This document shows, piece by piece, positions 50,087 through 58,772 of a DNA stretch of 64,000 nt. The stretch is taken from the NCBI RefSeq assembly GCF_019749295.1, contig NZ_JACWFG010000002.1, positions 62,001 to 126,000 of the forward strand. The letters are read 5' to 3'. Source of the stretch: Neobacillus niacini. GTDB lineage: Bacteria; Bacillota; Bacilli; Bacillales; Cytobacillaceae. The translations under genes were made by a program, and so were the position numbers. Position 1 is the stretch's first letter. Every line of letters begins with the position of its first letter. The notes under the pieces were generated by a model, which worked only from the letters and a program-made list of their open reading frames with translations, ran no database searches and was not told the origin of the DNA.

Positions 50087-50917
50087 TTACTTAAGTGTAA
50101 ATTGCATACCTTCTTGGAACTTTTTCGCAAACAGCAAGAAGATAATAATGATAGGCAGTGTTAACAACACAGATGCTGCATACATCGGACCTGGATATCC
50201 GCCATATGGGCCGAACATTTGTGATAACAAGACATTCAACGTCAGCATATTGTCACTCTTGGCCACTAACATATCCCACAGGAGCTCTGTCCATCTTTCC
50301 ATAAATAAAAATAAGAAGATAACCGTCGTAATCGATTTAGACATCGGCATCACGATTTTGTACATGATTTGAAGCTCACTCGCTCCGTCCAATTTTGCTG
50401 CTTCAATAAATGTATCTGGGATGGCTTTAAAGAAGTTCGTATACATAAATACAGCCCATAAACTCATTGCTTTCGGCAAAATCATTCCCCAATAAGAGTC
50501 ATACATTCCGATTCTTTGGATAACAAGGAACGTTGGAATTAACAAAATGATGGCCGGAAAGAACATTTGAAATAAAATAAAGTTATTGATGGTGTCCCTG
50601 CCTTTAAACGGCATCTTTGCAAGTGCATAGGCAACCATAATGGCGGTTACCATCATTAAGAAAGTGGAAGCCCCTGAGACGATAAAACTGTTAAAAAAGG
50701 CATTAAGCCATGGTCTTGGAATGACCGCTTCGCCGCCGCCTAACAGCCATTGATATGATTGCAGAGTGTACTCTGTCGGAAATAGCTTTTTATCTACTTG
50801 ATCCCAATCGGCAAACGAGTTTAGGACCATATAAATATACGGAAAAATCATAATCAGTAAGAGAACAACCGCAAGCAGGTAACGAAACCATAATCCTTTT
50901 TTCTTAGCTCCACCCAT
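50087..50917 (-). CDS. Carbohydrate ABC transporter permease, MalG type
   Basis: This CUT1 importer membrane subunit has 276 residues and six predicted helices. The EAA loop is EAAKLDGASELQIMYKIVMPMS, and the PTFLVIQRIGMYDSYWGMILP segment is typical of MalG. It overlaps the MalF-type gene by 14 bp and ends 8 bp from the inverted-repeat arm. No ATPase gene is seen in this cluster. Confidence 0.92.
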   Translation of the reverse strand: MGGAKKKGLWFRYLLAVVLLLIMIFPYIYMVLNSFADWDQVDKKLFPTEYTLQSYQWLLGGGEAVIPRPWLNAFFNSFIVSGASTFLMMVTAIMVAYALAKMPFKGRDTINNFILFQMFFPAIILLIPTFLVIQRIGMYDSYWGMILPKAMSLWAVFMYTNFFKAIPDTFIEAAKLDGASELQIMYKIVMPMSKSITTVIFLFLFMERWTELLWDMLVAKSDNMLTLNVLLSQMFGPYGGYPGPMYAASVLLTLPIIIIFLLFAKKFQEGMQFTLK

Positions 50918-51782
50918 TTCGTTTCCCCCACATTTCTAGAAGTTTTCGAATGATAAATATTGAAATAAACGTAACTACAGATGCTATAATGGCAATCGCT
51001 GAAGCATATCCTGCTTGAAGATTCGAGAATGCTCTTGTGAAAATCTCCATCTGCCATGTATTGGTTGCAAAATTTGGTCCCCCGCCTGTTAATTGATACA
51101 CCTCGGTAAAGATACCAAACGTAACACCAATCGATAAAATTAATACTGTAAATAAAGCAGGATATAGAAGTGGAAATGTAATTTTCCAAAAACGCTGCCA
51201 CGGTGATACTCCATCAATCATGGCTGCTTCGTATATTTCGGTACCAATGCTTTCAAAACCTGATGTTAAAATCAGCGCATAATACCCAGTGAATTTCCAT
51301 GCAATAATTACTGCAACAACAAACAATGCTGCAAATGGACTGCCAAGCCAGTCAATATCTAAACCCCATGCGTTCCGCAGGAATTCATTTACAGGACTGT
51401 TATATGATAGAAGCCCTTTTACAATTAGCGAAGAAACAACCCCTGACGCTAGGTAAGGGAGGAAAAAGCCAATTAAAAACAGCCCTTTAAACCTTGGTAA
51501 GCCCTGAACGATTAATGCAACAACAATCGAAGAAGCGACAACCAATGGTACAAATACAGCCATAAATTTAAAAGTTACCCAAAAGGCACTTTGGACCCCT
51601 GGACTTTTGAGTGCTTCCGTATAATTTTCGATACCAACAAAACTAAAAGTTGGTGAGATTAAATTCCAATCCGTAAACGATAAGAATAGTGACCACACAA
51701 GTGGGATCAAGAAGAAGACTAATGCATATATAAGATAAGGACTGGCAAATAGCCAGCCCATCCTTCCTTGCTTTGTGCTCAT
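50904..51782 (-). CDS. Carbohydrate ABC transporter permease, MalF type
   Basis: This partner subunit has 292 residues. GWLFASPYLIYALVFFLIPLVWSLFLSF opens the protein, the EAA loop is EAAMIDGVSPWQRFWKITFP, and GGPNFATNTWQMEIFTRAF is the usual MalF pre-helix segment. Its ATG overlaps the stop of the binding-protein gene (shared base at 51782), so all three importer genes are translationally coupled. Confidence 0.92.
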   Translation of the reverse strand: MSTKQGRMGWLFASPYLIYALVFFLIPLVWSLFLSFTDWNLISPTFSFVGIENYTEALKSPGVQSAFWVTFKFMAVFVPLVVASSIVVALIVQGLPRFKGLFLIGFFLPYLASGVVSSLIVKGLLSYNSPVNEFLRNAWGLDIDWLGSPFAALFVVAVIIAWKFTGYYALILTSGFESIGTEIYEAAMIDGVSPWQRFWKITFPLLYPALFTVLILSIGVTFGIFTEVYQLTGGGPNFATNTWQMEIFTRAFSNLQAGYASAIAIIASVVTFISIFIIRKLLEMWGKRNGWS

Positions 51783-53107
51783 TATTTAAGAGCCCCCTCA
51801 ATTGCCTTTTGCATGTCCTTCCATCCAGTTTTTGGATCCTTTTCACCTTTTACCACTGGATTGAAAGCATGTTGACCAATAAATGTCTGAATATCATTGT
51901 ATTTCGAGTTATCCATTGGCGGGATACCATTAGGAACGGCAGCTGCATATGGTTGTAATGCTGGATTTTTATCAAAGAACGCTTTAAATGTATCATTCGT
52001 TGTTAAATCATCACGAGCTGGCGGTAAGCTTGTTTTTTCAAGCCATTTCAAATCATTATCAGGATTAGAATAAACCCAGTTAATGAAGGTCATGGCTGCT
52101 TTTTGTTGTTCTTTTGTTGCAGACGCATAAATAACTAAACCTTTTGTATCAGCAAACGTTTTAACATTTTCAGTATCCATGCCGTCTGGAACTGGCGGTG
52201 CTGCTAATGTGAAGGTTTCATTAAACTTTAATTCCGGGAATTTTTCTGCCCAATATGGAATCGTCCAAGGACCAACATCTACGAAAATACCTAAGCCGCT
52301 TTCAAATGGATCTTTTGACTGTCTTGTTAACAAAGCATCTGCTTTACGTAAATCATCCATTAAACCAAGTACTTGTTCGCCGGCTTTTTCTTCACCTGTG
52401 AATTTAGTACCTTCAACAAATTTGTTACCATTGGATGCTGCATCATATAACATGAAGAAGTCAAACCATCTCTTCCAAGCTGTTGGGTCGGCAAGGTCTG
52501 CCTTAGCCCATAAATATTTATCAGGATATTTCGCTTTTAATTTTTCTGCTACATCTAGCATTTCACTATATGTTTTTGGCGGTTCGTTATAGCCAAGCTC
52601 TTTTAAAATGTCTAATCTCCAGCCAAATAACATGGCATTTGAGTAAATGGGCAATACATATTGGTGACCGTCGGCAAATTCCCAGCCATTCATAGTTTCA
52701 GTCATATTACGGCTTTCTTTTACCTCGTCCCAGCCTTCTAACTCATCTAAGGCTACAAGCGCTTTACTCTCAGATAGCTGCGCTGCAAATCCACGGTTAA
52801 TATTTTCTGAAATAGTAGGTGCGCTCCCACCCGCTATGGCTGATTGAATACTTGCTTCAGATGTAGGGCTTTCCTTCATCGGACTGACATTTACCTTAAT
52901 TTTCGGATTTTCCTTCGTGAACTCCTCCGCTACTTCCTTCCAATACACTTGCTGTGTTGGATTTGGAGCCGCCCAGAATTCAATTGTTGTTACGCCATTT
53001 TTATCGGTGCCGCTGCTTTGTTCCTTATTACCTGTCGAGCAGGCAGCTAGACCAGCGACAGTAAGAGAAGCTGCGAATAGGATTGAAGCTGCTTTTTTCA
53101 TTTTCAT
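51782..53107 (-). CDS. Sugar ABC transporter substrate-binding lipoprotein
   Basis: This is an extracellular solute-binding lipoprotein of about 441 residues with lipobox AGLAACS (Cys23). The mature part begins TTIEFWAAPNPTQQVYWKEV, as in CUT1 binding proteins, and contains PDKYLWAKADLADPTAWKRWFDF and GLGIFVDVGPWTIPYW. I chose ATG 53107 (MKMKKAASI) with GGGGGA upstream. It heads the operon that continues into GH13, DUF1861 and GH130 genes, so a mannose-containing oligosaccharide is the likely ligand. It is divergent from the LacI-type regulator gene. Confidence 0.9.
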   Translation of the reverse strand: MKMKKAASILFAASLTVAGLAACSTGNKEQSSGTDKNGVTTIEFWAAPNPTQQVYWKEVAEEFTKENPKIKVNVSPMKESPTSEASIQSAIAGGSAPTISENINRGFAAQLSESKALVALDELEGWDEVKESRNMTETMNGWEFADGHQYVLPIYSNAMLFGWRLDILKELGYNEPPKTYSEMLDVAEKLKAKYPDKYLWAKADLADPTAWKRWFDFFMLYDAASNGNKFVEGTKFTGEEKAGEQVLGLMDDLRKADALLTRQSKDPFESGLGIFVDVGPWTIPYWAEKFPELKFNETFTLAAPPVPDGMDTENVKTFADTKGLVIYASATKEQQKAAMTFINWVYSNPDNDLKWLEKTSLPPARDDLTTNDTFKAFFDKNPALQPYAAAVPNGIPPMDNSKYNDIQTFIGQHAFNPVVKGEKDPKTGWKDMQKAIEGALK

Positions 53108-53239
53108 TCTGAATTCCCCCAATTTCTAATTATTGTTACCTATCTACATAATGGAAATGCAAATACCTTACGTGAATGTAATGATAAAACAATTATTCTA
53201 TTAAAGTTCGAAAGTGTAATGATCCTTCACACCATTGCG

Positions 53240-53253
53240 CGTAAACGCTGTCA
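53240..53253 (+). promoter_or_regulatory. Candidate CcpA cre site upstream of the mannoside transporter
   Basis: CGTAAACGCTGTCA matches the cre consensus TGNAARCGNWWNCA except at the first base. It lies about 130 bp upstream of the binding-protein start. Confidence 0.45.
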
Positions 53254-53497
53254 TTGCTGATAAAAAAAAGTATAATAGGGATAGTCTAGAGTTTTAAAGG
53301 TAAGCTATACATCTTTGTATCCTAACCTAACCCATGACAACAAAATTACTAGATTACTGAATAATTGTTTAGTAATGTGTTTTATTACCTTACAACGACA
53401 TTATTACACCTAAAAACGGTAATGTCAAACAATATCTTAGTAAAAAAAGATTACTATTGTCAAAATCAAGATTATAGCCACTATTGTATTTTGCACT

Positions 53498-53511
53498 TTG
53501 TAACGTTACAA
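53498..53511. promoter_or_regulatory. Probable LacI-type operator between divergent genes
   Basis: TTGTAACGTTACAA is a perfect 14-bp palindrome with central CG, about 75 bp before the LacI-type gene. The rest of the 477-bp divergent region is AT-rich and has repeated GTAAT/ATTAC elements (for example GTAATGTGTTTTATTAC near 53375) that may be further binding sites. No gene is seen in it. Confidence 0.62.
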
Positions 53512-53584
53512 TATAATTACAAGTAAACTTTACAAATATAAATAATTAAAATAAATGAAAATGGATAAAGGAGAAGGGTTTATT

Positions 53585-54604
53585 ATGTTGAAGAAAGTGA
53601 CGATGCAAGACATCGCCGATCGTTTGAATATCTCCAAAAACTCTGTTTCTCAAGCATTATCTGGAAAGCCTGGGGTTAGTGAAGAGACAAGGCAGCTTGT
53701 CCAAAAAACAGCAGATGAATTAGGTTACGATTATTCTACTAGCAGAAATCAAAAGCAACCTGATAAAAAAAGTACCAGGAATATCGCTTTAATCGCTTCT
53801 GAATTTGCTTTTTCACTCAAAAGCTTTTTCGGAGTCATATATTTAGGGATTGAAAAAGAGTTAAGAGCCCGCGGTATGAATCTTTTTATTGAATCCATTG
53901 ATAATGAAACGAAGGAGAATTTAACTCTTCCTTCCTTATTAACCAATCATCAAATTGATGGAGTATTAATTCTTTCTCATATTAGTACCGACTATATAAA
54001 AAAAATTATCGATACAGGTATCCCAACGGTTTTAATTGATCACCATGACCCGCATCTAGAGGCTGATTCCATTCTGACGAATAACCGTTTTGGAGCATAT
54101 AGGGCAATAGAACATTTAATTCAATTAGGACATCGTGATATTGCCTTTGTAGGGGATGTTGACAAATCCCCAAGTTATCAAGAAAGATTAGAAGGTTATC
54201 TGCTGGCTTTAAGAAAATATGATATTAAACACAATGAACACTTTATCGTAACAAACGCACAGGAAAATCAAAATCATATTAAACTGTTTATGGATAATCT
54301 TCAAAGCCAGCCTACTGCTTGGTTTTGTGTAAATGATGGTCTTGGTTTCCTAGTAACATCCGTCCTGCAGCAGAGAGGCGTCCATATACCTGAAGAAGTA
54401 TCTGTCTGCAGTTTTGATAACGGACAATTATCACAAATCTCTACACCAAGGATTACCACCGTGGATATTGATCTGAATTATTTCGCAAAAAAGGCAATCG
54501 AACAGCTTTGCTGGCGAATGGAAAACAGAGAAGAACCGATTCAGGAGATTTTACTTCCAACCACGTTATTGATTAGAGAGTCCACTGCAGAGAGAAAAAA
54601 CTAA
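53585..54604 (+). CDS. LacI-family transcriptional regulator of the mannoside cluster
   Basis: The 339-residue protein has the LacI helix-turn-helix TMQDIADRLNISKNSVSQALSGKPG and a sensor domain from ARNIALIASEFAF-like sequence to VCSFDNGQLSQISTPRITTV. SKNSVSQAL differs from the usual TVSRVL, so its operator probably differs from those at 15.7 kb. I chose ATG 53585 with AAAGGAGA upstream. It is divergent from the binding-protein operon and first of three plus-strand genes. It probably represses both directions through TTGTAACGTTACAA; the inducer is likely a mannoside or mannose phosphate, but this is inference. Confidence 0.87.
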   Translation: MLKKVTMQDIADRLNISKNSVSQALSGKPGVSEETRQLVQKTADELGYDYSTSRNQKQPDKKSTRNIALIASEFAFSLKSFFGVIYLGIEKELRARGMNLFIESIDNETKENLTLPSLLTNHQIDGVLILSHISTDYIKKIIDTGIPTVLIDHHDPHLEADSILTNNRFGAYRAIEHLIQLGHRDIAFVGDVDKSPSYQERLEGYLLALRKYDIKHNEHFIVTNAQENQNHIKLFMDNLQSQPTAWFCVNDGLGFLVTSVLQQRGVHIPEEVSVCSFDNGQLSQISTPRITTVDIDLNYFAKKAIEQLCWRMENREEPIQEILLPTTLLIRESTAERKN

Positions 54605-54623
54605 AAGTGAGGAGTCGCGAAGG

Positions 54624-55148
54624 ATGGAACAAAAAACAATATATCTACTATCTGGACCATGCGGAGCAGGTAAATCTACAATCACCAAGGAATTGTTACG
54701 AACTGTGAAAAAAAGTGCTCTTATTCAAGGGGATGACTTCTTATCCTTGCCTATGTATGAAAGTGACTCTGAGCCGTCATGGGATGAAATGCTTGCAATC
54801 ATGTGGAAAAACATCCTTTCGTTAACCCAAAACCTGCTTCAGCATAACTACAACGTGATTATCGATACTGTTGTCGAAGATGAATTGGATTGGTTCTGCA
54901 GGCATTTTGCATATCAGAATGTGAAGATTAAATACGTGGTCTTACTCGCGGAGGAGAACATTTTAATAGAACGTTTGAATAAGCGAGGAGATCCATATTT
55001 AATTGAGCGCTCCTTATTTTTGCTAAATAAACTTGAAAGAGATCCAGCAAATTCAAAACATCTTTACAACACTTCTTATAAAAAACCAGCTGAAATAATA
55101 GAAAATATCTTGAATTCTTCTAGTTTTATCTACAATCCAGCGACTTAA
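54624..55148 (+). CDS. Small P-loop kinase (chloramphenicol phosphotransferase-like)
   Basis: The 174-residue P-loop protein has Walker A LLSGPCGAGKSTITKELL, an acidic residue in LIQGDDFLSLPMY, and a lid-like VLLAEENILIERLNKRGDP segment, as in gluconate kinases, shikimate kinases and chloramphenicol phosphotransferases. It therefore probably phosphorylates a small hydroxylated compound. It lies 19 bp after the lacI-type gene and 36 bp before an APH-type kinase. The pair may modify a sugar released by the cluster, or may be an unrelated detoxification pair. The substrate is unknown. Confidence 0.72.
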   Translation: MEQKTIYLLSGPCGAGKSTITKELLRTVKKSALIQGDDFLSLPMYESDSEPSWDEMLAIMWKNILSLTQNLLQHNYNVIIDTVVEDELDWFCRHFAYQNVKIKYVVLLAEENILIERLNKRGDPYLIERSLFLLNKLERDPANSKHLYNTSYKKPAEIIENILNSSSFIYNPAT

Positions 55149-55184
55149 TCAAGATTTTAATTGCATGAAGGGAAAGGCGAACGG

Positions 55185-56177
55185 ATGGAGATTACAAATC
55201 GGATTACTGCTATATTGAATGATCACTATGGAATTACAGCAATGTCAATACAACAAGTTCCAGGCGGCTGGTCGGCCATAGCATTTTTCGTGGAAGATAA
55301 ACGTGAAAAGTATTTTTTAAAAGTATACGACAAAAGTAAGCCTTCCATTATTCCATGGATTGATGCCATTGATCGATATACTCCCTTAGTAAAGTGGTTG
55401 TATAACCATACTGAGTTACAAAACAATCTCGTCAATCCAATCTCGACGAAATGGAAAAGGAATACATGCGAAGACGATCAGTACGTGTATCTGCTTTCAG
55501 AATATATTGAGGGAACAACCATTGGTGACACACAGCTAAGTCCAAATCAAGTGGATGAACTGGCTAAGATTCTTGGAATACTTCATAAAAACACTTCAAA
55601 CATCCCGAATGAATTAAAAATGCAGCAAGTAAACGAAGGTTTTGACATAGAGTTCTGCGAATACTTATCTGCTTTTATTACGAACGATTTGGATCAAACA
55701 AATGATAACGTTTCAGAAATCGTGAAGCCTCATACAGGTACTTTAGTAGAATTAATAAACAGGATAAGGGATTTATCAAATAGTTTAAAAAGCAAGCCAC
55801 ACCAGTTTGTTTTGTCCCACGCAGATGCTCATAATTGGAATTTGATGCAAGGGAAAAACCTTATGCTGATTGACTGGGAATGCCTAAGACTTGCTCCAAA
55901 AGAACAAGACCTGATTTTAATCATCACAGAGCCATATGCAGGACAATTTTTAAGTGAATACAAGAAATATATGAAGTATGAGACTCCGAATTTCGATGCC
56001 TTTGAATTTTATTTCTTAAAGAGAAAGCTTGAAGATATTTGGGAGTGGATTAAGAATCTGCGCTTTGAAGGTCTTGTGAAGTCTGAAGAAGTAACACTAC
56101 AATTTCTAAAGTCGAGTCTTGATGCCTGTACAAGGACGGAGAGCTTTCGGTCGGAAATTCAAAAAGTCCCTCGTTAA
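55185..56177 (+). CDS. APH-family phosphotransferase
   Basis: This 330-residue protein has the APH kinase fold. KYFLKVYDKSK contains the ATP-binding lysine, YLLSEYIEGTTIGD is the hinge, FVLSHADAHNWNLMQGKNLML is the catalytic loop and LIDWECLRLAPKEQDLILI the metal-binding motif. The usual catalytic HGD is HAD here, as in fructosamine-kinase- and homoserine-kinase-like members. I chose ATG 55185, with GAAGGGAAAGG upstream. It is the last gene of the lacI-kinase-APH operon, which ends at the right inverted-repeat arm. The substrate is unknown; antibiotic resistance is not implied. Confidence 0.8.
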   Translation: MEITNRITAILNDHYGITAMSIQQVPGGWSAIAFFVEDKREKYFLKVYDKSKPSIIPWIDAIDRYTPLVKWLYNHTELQNNLVNPISTKWKRNTCEDDQYVYLLSEYIEGTTIGDTQLSPNQVDELAKILGILHKNTSNIPNELKMQQVNEGFDIEFCEYLSAFITNDLDQTNDNVSEIVKPHTGTLVELINRIRDLSNSLKSKPHQFVLSHADAHNWNLMQGKNLMLIDWECLRLAPKEQDLILIITEPYAGQFLSEYKKYMKYETPNFDAFEFYFLKRKLEDIWEWIKNLRFEGLVKSEEVTLQFLKSSLDACTRTESFRSEIQKVPR

Positions 56178-56189
56178 AGGGTAAATATA

Positions 56190-56419
56190 GTTAAAACTGA
56201 ATGTTGATTTCACTGAGTTTGAAAAATAAGCGGAGAGTTTCCGTCTAAGATGAAAAATACTCATATTTCCTTATAAATAGGCGGAGTTTTTCCGCTTATG
56301 GTATCAAAATCCTTGTAATTTGACCTATTTAAAGAAGTTAAGCGGAATATCTCCGCTTAAATCTGCTTCTTAAGGTTCCTCTATAAACAATAGACGGAAA
56401 TTCTCCGCCAATGTATTCT
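56190..56419 (-). repeat. Inverted repeat, right arm, partner of 49851-50078
   Basis: It starts 12 bp after the APH-type stop with GTTAAAACTGAATGTTGATT, the exact complement of the end of the left arm. Internal palindromes AGCGGA-TCCGCT recur four times, in matching order. Confidence 0.88.
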
Positions 56420-56483
56420 CACCCCCCACCTTCCAACGCGTTAATAAAACAGCTAGCCTCTTGGGAGAACTATAAATGTAACT

Positions 56484-56520
56484 GTCCCCGATGGATTGCC
56501 TTCGGGGACGTTGCCTTTTT
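56484..56520 (+). terminator. Probable terminator downstream of the lacI-kinase-APH operon
   Basis: GTCCCCGA (56484-56491) and TCGGGGAC (56502-56509) form a perfect 8-bp stem, with GTTGCCTTTTT following. The remaining DNA from 56521 to 56700 has no convincing gene; an open frame crossing this hairpin lacks a ribosome site. Confidence 0.6.
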
Positions 56521-56700
56521 GGGTATAGAAAGGAGTCCAATGGTTACAAGCGTCCTTTACATGGCAGGTAATCGCTGCACGGGTGAACCTTACTCGTATA
56601 CTGAGGCTCAATCCCTTGGTGAATCTGATTCAAATGATTTACTTCTAATTCAGCCAAGAAAGTTCATGTAATATAATGATGGCTGGTACACCAAGATCCA

Positions 56701-57588
56701 TCAACCTTCTTGAGCGGAGGTATCCCTATCTCTTATTTCGCAGAGGACCTCTGCCAGCTCCTCAAGGGAATCTTTGCTGAGAAGTTTATCAGCATGTTTA
56801 TATGGCAAATTATGATAGCCCACTTCAACTCCTTTTAACCCTCCAGCAATCGCTGCAATCGTGTCGCTATCATTGCCCATGTTGACTGCTCCTATTATGA
56901 CATCAAGAAAGGTGTTCTTGTTAAGCAGCCAGTAAAATACCCATTTTAGCGTATGAACCACATAGCCACTCGGCGGGCAGTCAGGTGCTATACTATAATC
57001 AATATCATACTGTGTGTTTTTTATTTCTGCTGTAATAGCACTTTTCAACTCTTCTCCGAGAAGAAGGCGTCTCGCAATACGATTATAAAGAACACATGCA
57101 TCGGAGGCTGAATCTTCCTGGTGGGTAATTTTTGATTGAATAATAGATATCTCATCCATCTTTTGAATGTCACAATAGGCAAAGGCAATAGGCAGACATC
57201 TCATGAGGGTGCCGTTTCCCCCACTTTGTCCAAGTTGCTTATGTGTCACTTCCGCAGCCTGGAACCAATCTCCCTTATAGTTCCGAAATGTACTCGCAAT
57301 GGTAATCCCGATATCTTTCGGATTGGAGGCTTTCCATTTTAAAAATTGCCTGCCTATTTCCTCAATCGGATCGATAGAATTGGCGATGATGCCTTTCGCC
57401 ACAGCAACAGTCATATCCGTGTCATCAGACGTCTCGCCGCGCTTAAAGCCAAACACGCCGCCACCTAAGATTTCCGTGACTACTCCATATCGTTCTTTTA
57501 TTTCTTCTGGGCTCATAAACTCAGTAGCTACTCCCATTGCATCCCCAATCGCAAAACCAATCAGACCGCCCTTGATTTTATCTAGCAT
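56701..57588 (-). CDS. ADP-ribosylglycohydrolase family protein
   Basis: The 295-residue protein has the DraG/ARH fold motifs. LIGFAIGDAMGVATEF opens it, GETSDDTDMTVAVAKGI gives the first magnesium ligands and VNMGNDSDTIAAIAGGLKG the second set. QSGGNGTLMRCLPIA lies between. Family members remove ADP-ribose from proteins, nucleic acids or small molecules. I chose ATG 57588 (MLDKIKGG), 8 bases from GGGAGG; upstream in-frame extensions lack a site. No ADP-ribosyltransferase is next to it. Partner and target are unknown. Confidence 0.88.
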   Translation of the reverse strand: MLDKIKGGLIGFAIGDAMGVATEFMSPEEIKERYGVVTEILGGGVFGFKRGETSDDTDMTVAVAKGIIANSIDPIEEIGRQFLKWKASNPKDIGITIASTFRNYKGDWFQAAEVTHKQLGQSGGNGTLMRCLPIAFAYCDIQKMDEISIIQSKITHQEDSASDACVLYNRIARRLLLGEELKSAITAEIKNTQYDIDYSIAPDCPPSGYVVHTLKWVFYWLLNKNTFLDVIIGAVNMGNDSDTIAAIAGGLKGVEVGYHNLPYKHADKLLSKDSLEELAEVLCEIRDRDTSAQEG

Positions 57589-57669
57589 GAACATAGCCTC
57601 CCTAAAGCGTCTTATAAATAGACTAATAAGCAAATAGTAACATAATTTGGAATTAATTCGAATAAAAAG

Positions 57670-57702
57670 ACAGAGCAAAACCACCCAAAACAGGGTGGTT
57701 TA
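57670..57702 (-). terminator. Terminator after the GNAT-like gene
   Basis: AAACCACCC (57678-57686) and GGGTGGTTT (57693-57701) form a 9-bp stem 38 bp past the stop of the minus-strand GNAT-like gene; the T run on the minus strand is short. Confidence 0.65.
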
Positions 57703-57738
57703 AATAAGTTCTCATCAAATCTACTTAAAGCAACAACA

Positions 57739-58320
57739 TTATGAAAATAACGCTTTTACTTTTTTAGTGCCCTTTACCAGATAGGCTATTGATTTAATAT
57801 AGAGTGGATACCCTTGAGTGTTTTCAATGGCATCTTCAACATCAATTAAAGCGGCAACCATTTTTCTTTTTCCAAGCATAACTTCTTCCCCGATTAGTTC
57901 GATTCTAAATTTAAACTTCTCCGTTAATTTTTCATAATGTCTTGGTTCCAAATAAATAGTATAAAAGCGAACTTGATTCTTCTTAGCATGCATGGCGGCC
58001 AGCTTAAGCAGTTCCAGTAAAATGGTCTTCGAGGCAAATTCTCTCTTTACCCCCATTTTTCGAACTTGGTAAGAATACTGTAGGTTTTGTAGTATACGAG
58101 TTTCATTTGATATATCAACTAAATCGTTTATTTCTATAATATTGGCATCACATGGTACAAATTCAATGGTTCCCACGCTTAAATTGGATTTATCCTTTAG
58201 GATAAAGGCTTCCGAGTTTTCTGTTAGCGGTGTTACCTGGTATTTCCTTTCATTCGCAATTTGATCCCAAAGGTTCATAAATTCTTCTCTTTCTTCCTTG
58301 CTTACTACGTTTACATACAT
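57739..58320 (-). CDS. GNAT-like protein, possibly of the acyl-transferase/autoinducer-synthase fold
   Basis: I do not recognise a named family with certainty. The 193-residue protein looks like an N-acyltransferase fold: an N-terminal part with NSEAFILKDKSNLSVGTIEFV, a strand and loop with YQVRKMGVKREFASKTILLE then LLKLAAMHAKKNQVRFYTI, and a C-terminal YEKLTEKFKFRIELIGEE. The order basic residue, helix LLKLAAMHAK, then a strand ending before a FKF turn resembles the FeeM/LuxI-like GNAT branch. It is cytoplasmic, with its own terminator, and divergent from the exported-protein operon. The substrate is unknown. Confidence 0.55.
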   Translation of the reverse strand: MYVNVVSKEEREEFMNLWDQIANERKYQVTPLTENSEAFILKDKSNLSVGTIEFVPCDANIIEINDLVDISNETRILQNLQYSYQVRKMGVKREFASKTILLELLKLAAMHAKKNQVRFYTIYLEPRHYEKLTEKFKFRIELIGEEVMLGKRKMVAALIDVEDAIENTQGYPLYIKSIAYLVKGTKKVKALFS

Positions 58321-58772
58321 CGTTAATCAACCCCACTAATCCTATTACTTTGTCCATTCAATTGTGTAATATTTAACCAAATTTAGCAATACAAAAAATG
58401 GTTTATAACAGGAATATAGGTTTAACCAAACACCTAACAATACAATTCAATTTTCTACGATCCGAAAGGTTTTATAAATGAATAATGGCATAGCTCCCTA
58501 TAGAGAACGAAAAGTGTTAATTCCACTATTAACTACACTTTAATGTATTTTATTAAGAATCATATGTTCATTATATAATACAAAATACTAAGAAATTGCT
58601 AGGAATTCAAAGATTTCCCGCTAATATTGCCATAAATTGGGCTAATACGGCAGATTTTAGGACTTTTGTTGTTAGGTACATTGTCATATACTCAACTTGT
58701 AAGTTCTTTAAAACGAACAAAAACCTTTAGTTGTACAAAAGAAAAATAAGGAGTGATAAGGAGGAGAGCGTG
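58321..58772. other. Divergent intergenic region before the exported-protein operon
   Basis: This is AT-rich DNA with no gene. Short dyads (GTGTTAATTCCACTATTAAC near 58509) and AAGGAGGAGAG just before 58773 are the only structures I can point to; no standard promoter is clear. It presumably carries the promoters for both flanking transcripts. Confidence 0.5.

Noticed and set aside
49851..56419. Composite transposon or insertion sequence bounded by inverted repeats
   Set aside because: No transposase, resolvase or integrase lies between or beside the arms, and no target-site duplication could be seen; the arms look like intergenic repeat DNA.
56411..56671. An 86-codon open frame after the inverted repeat
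   Set aside because: No ribosome binding site, it begins inside the repeat arm, crosses a terminator-like hairpin and matches no family I know.
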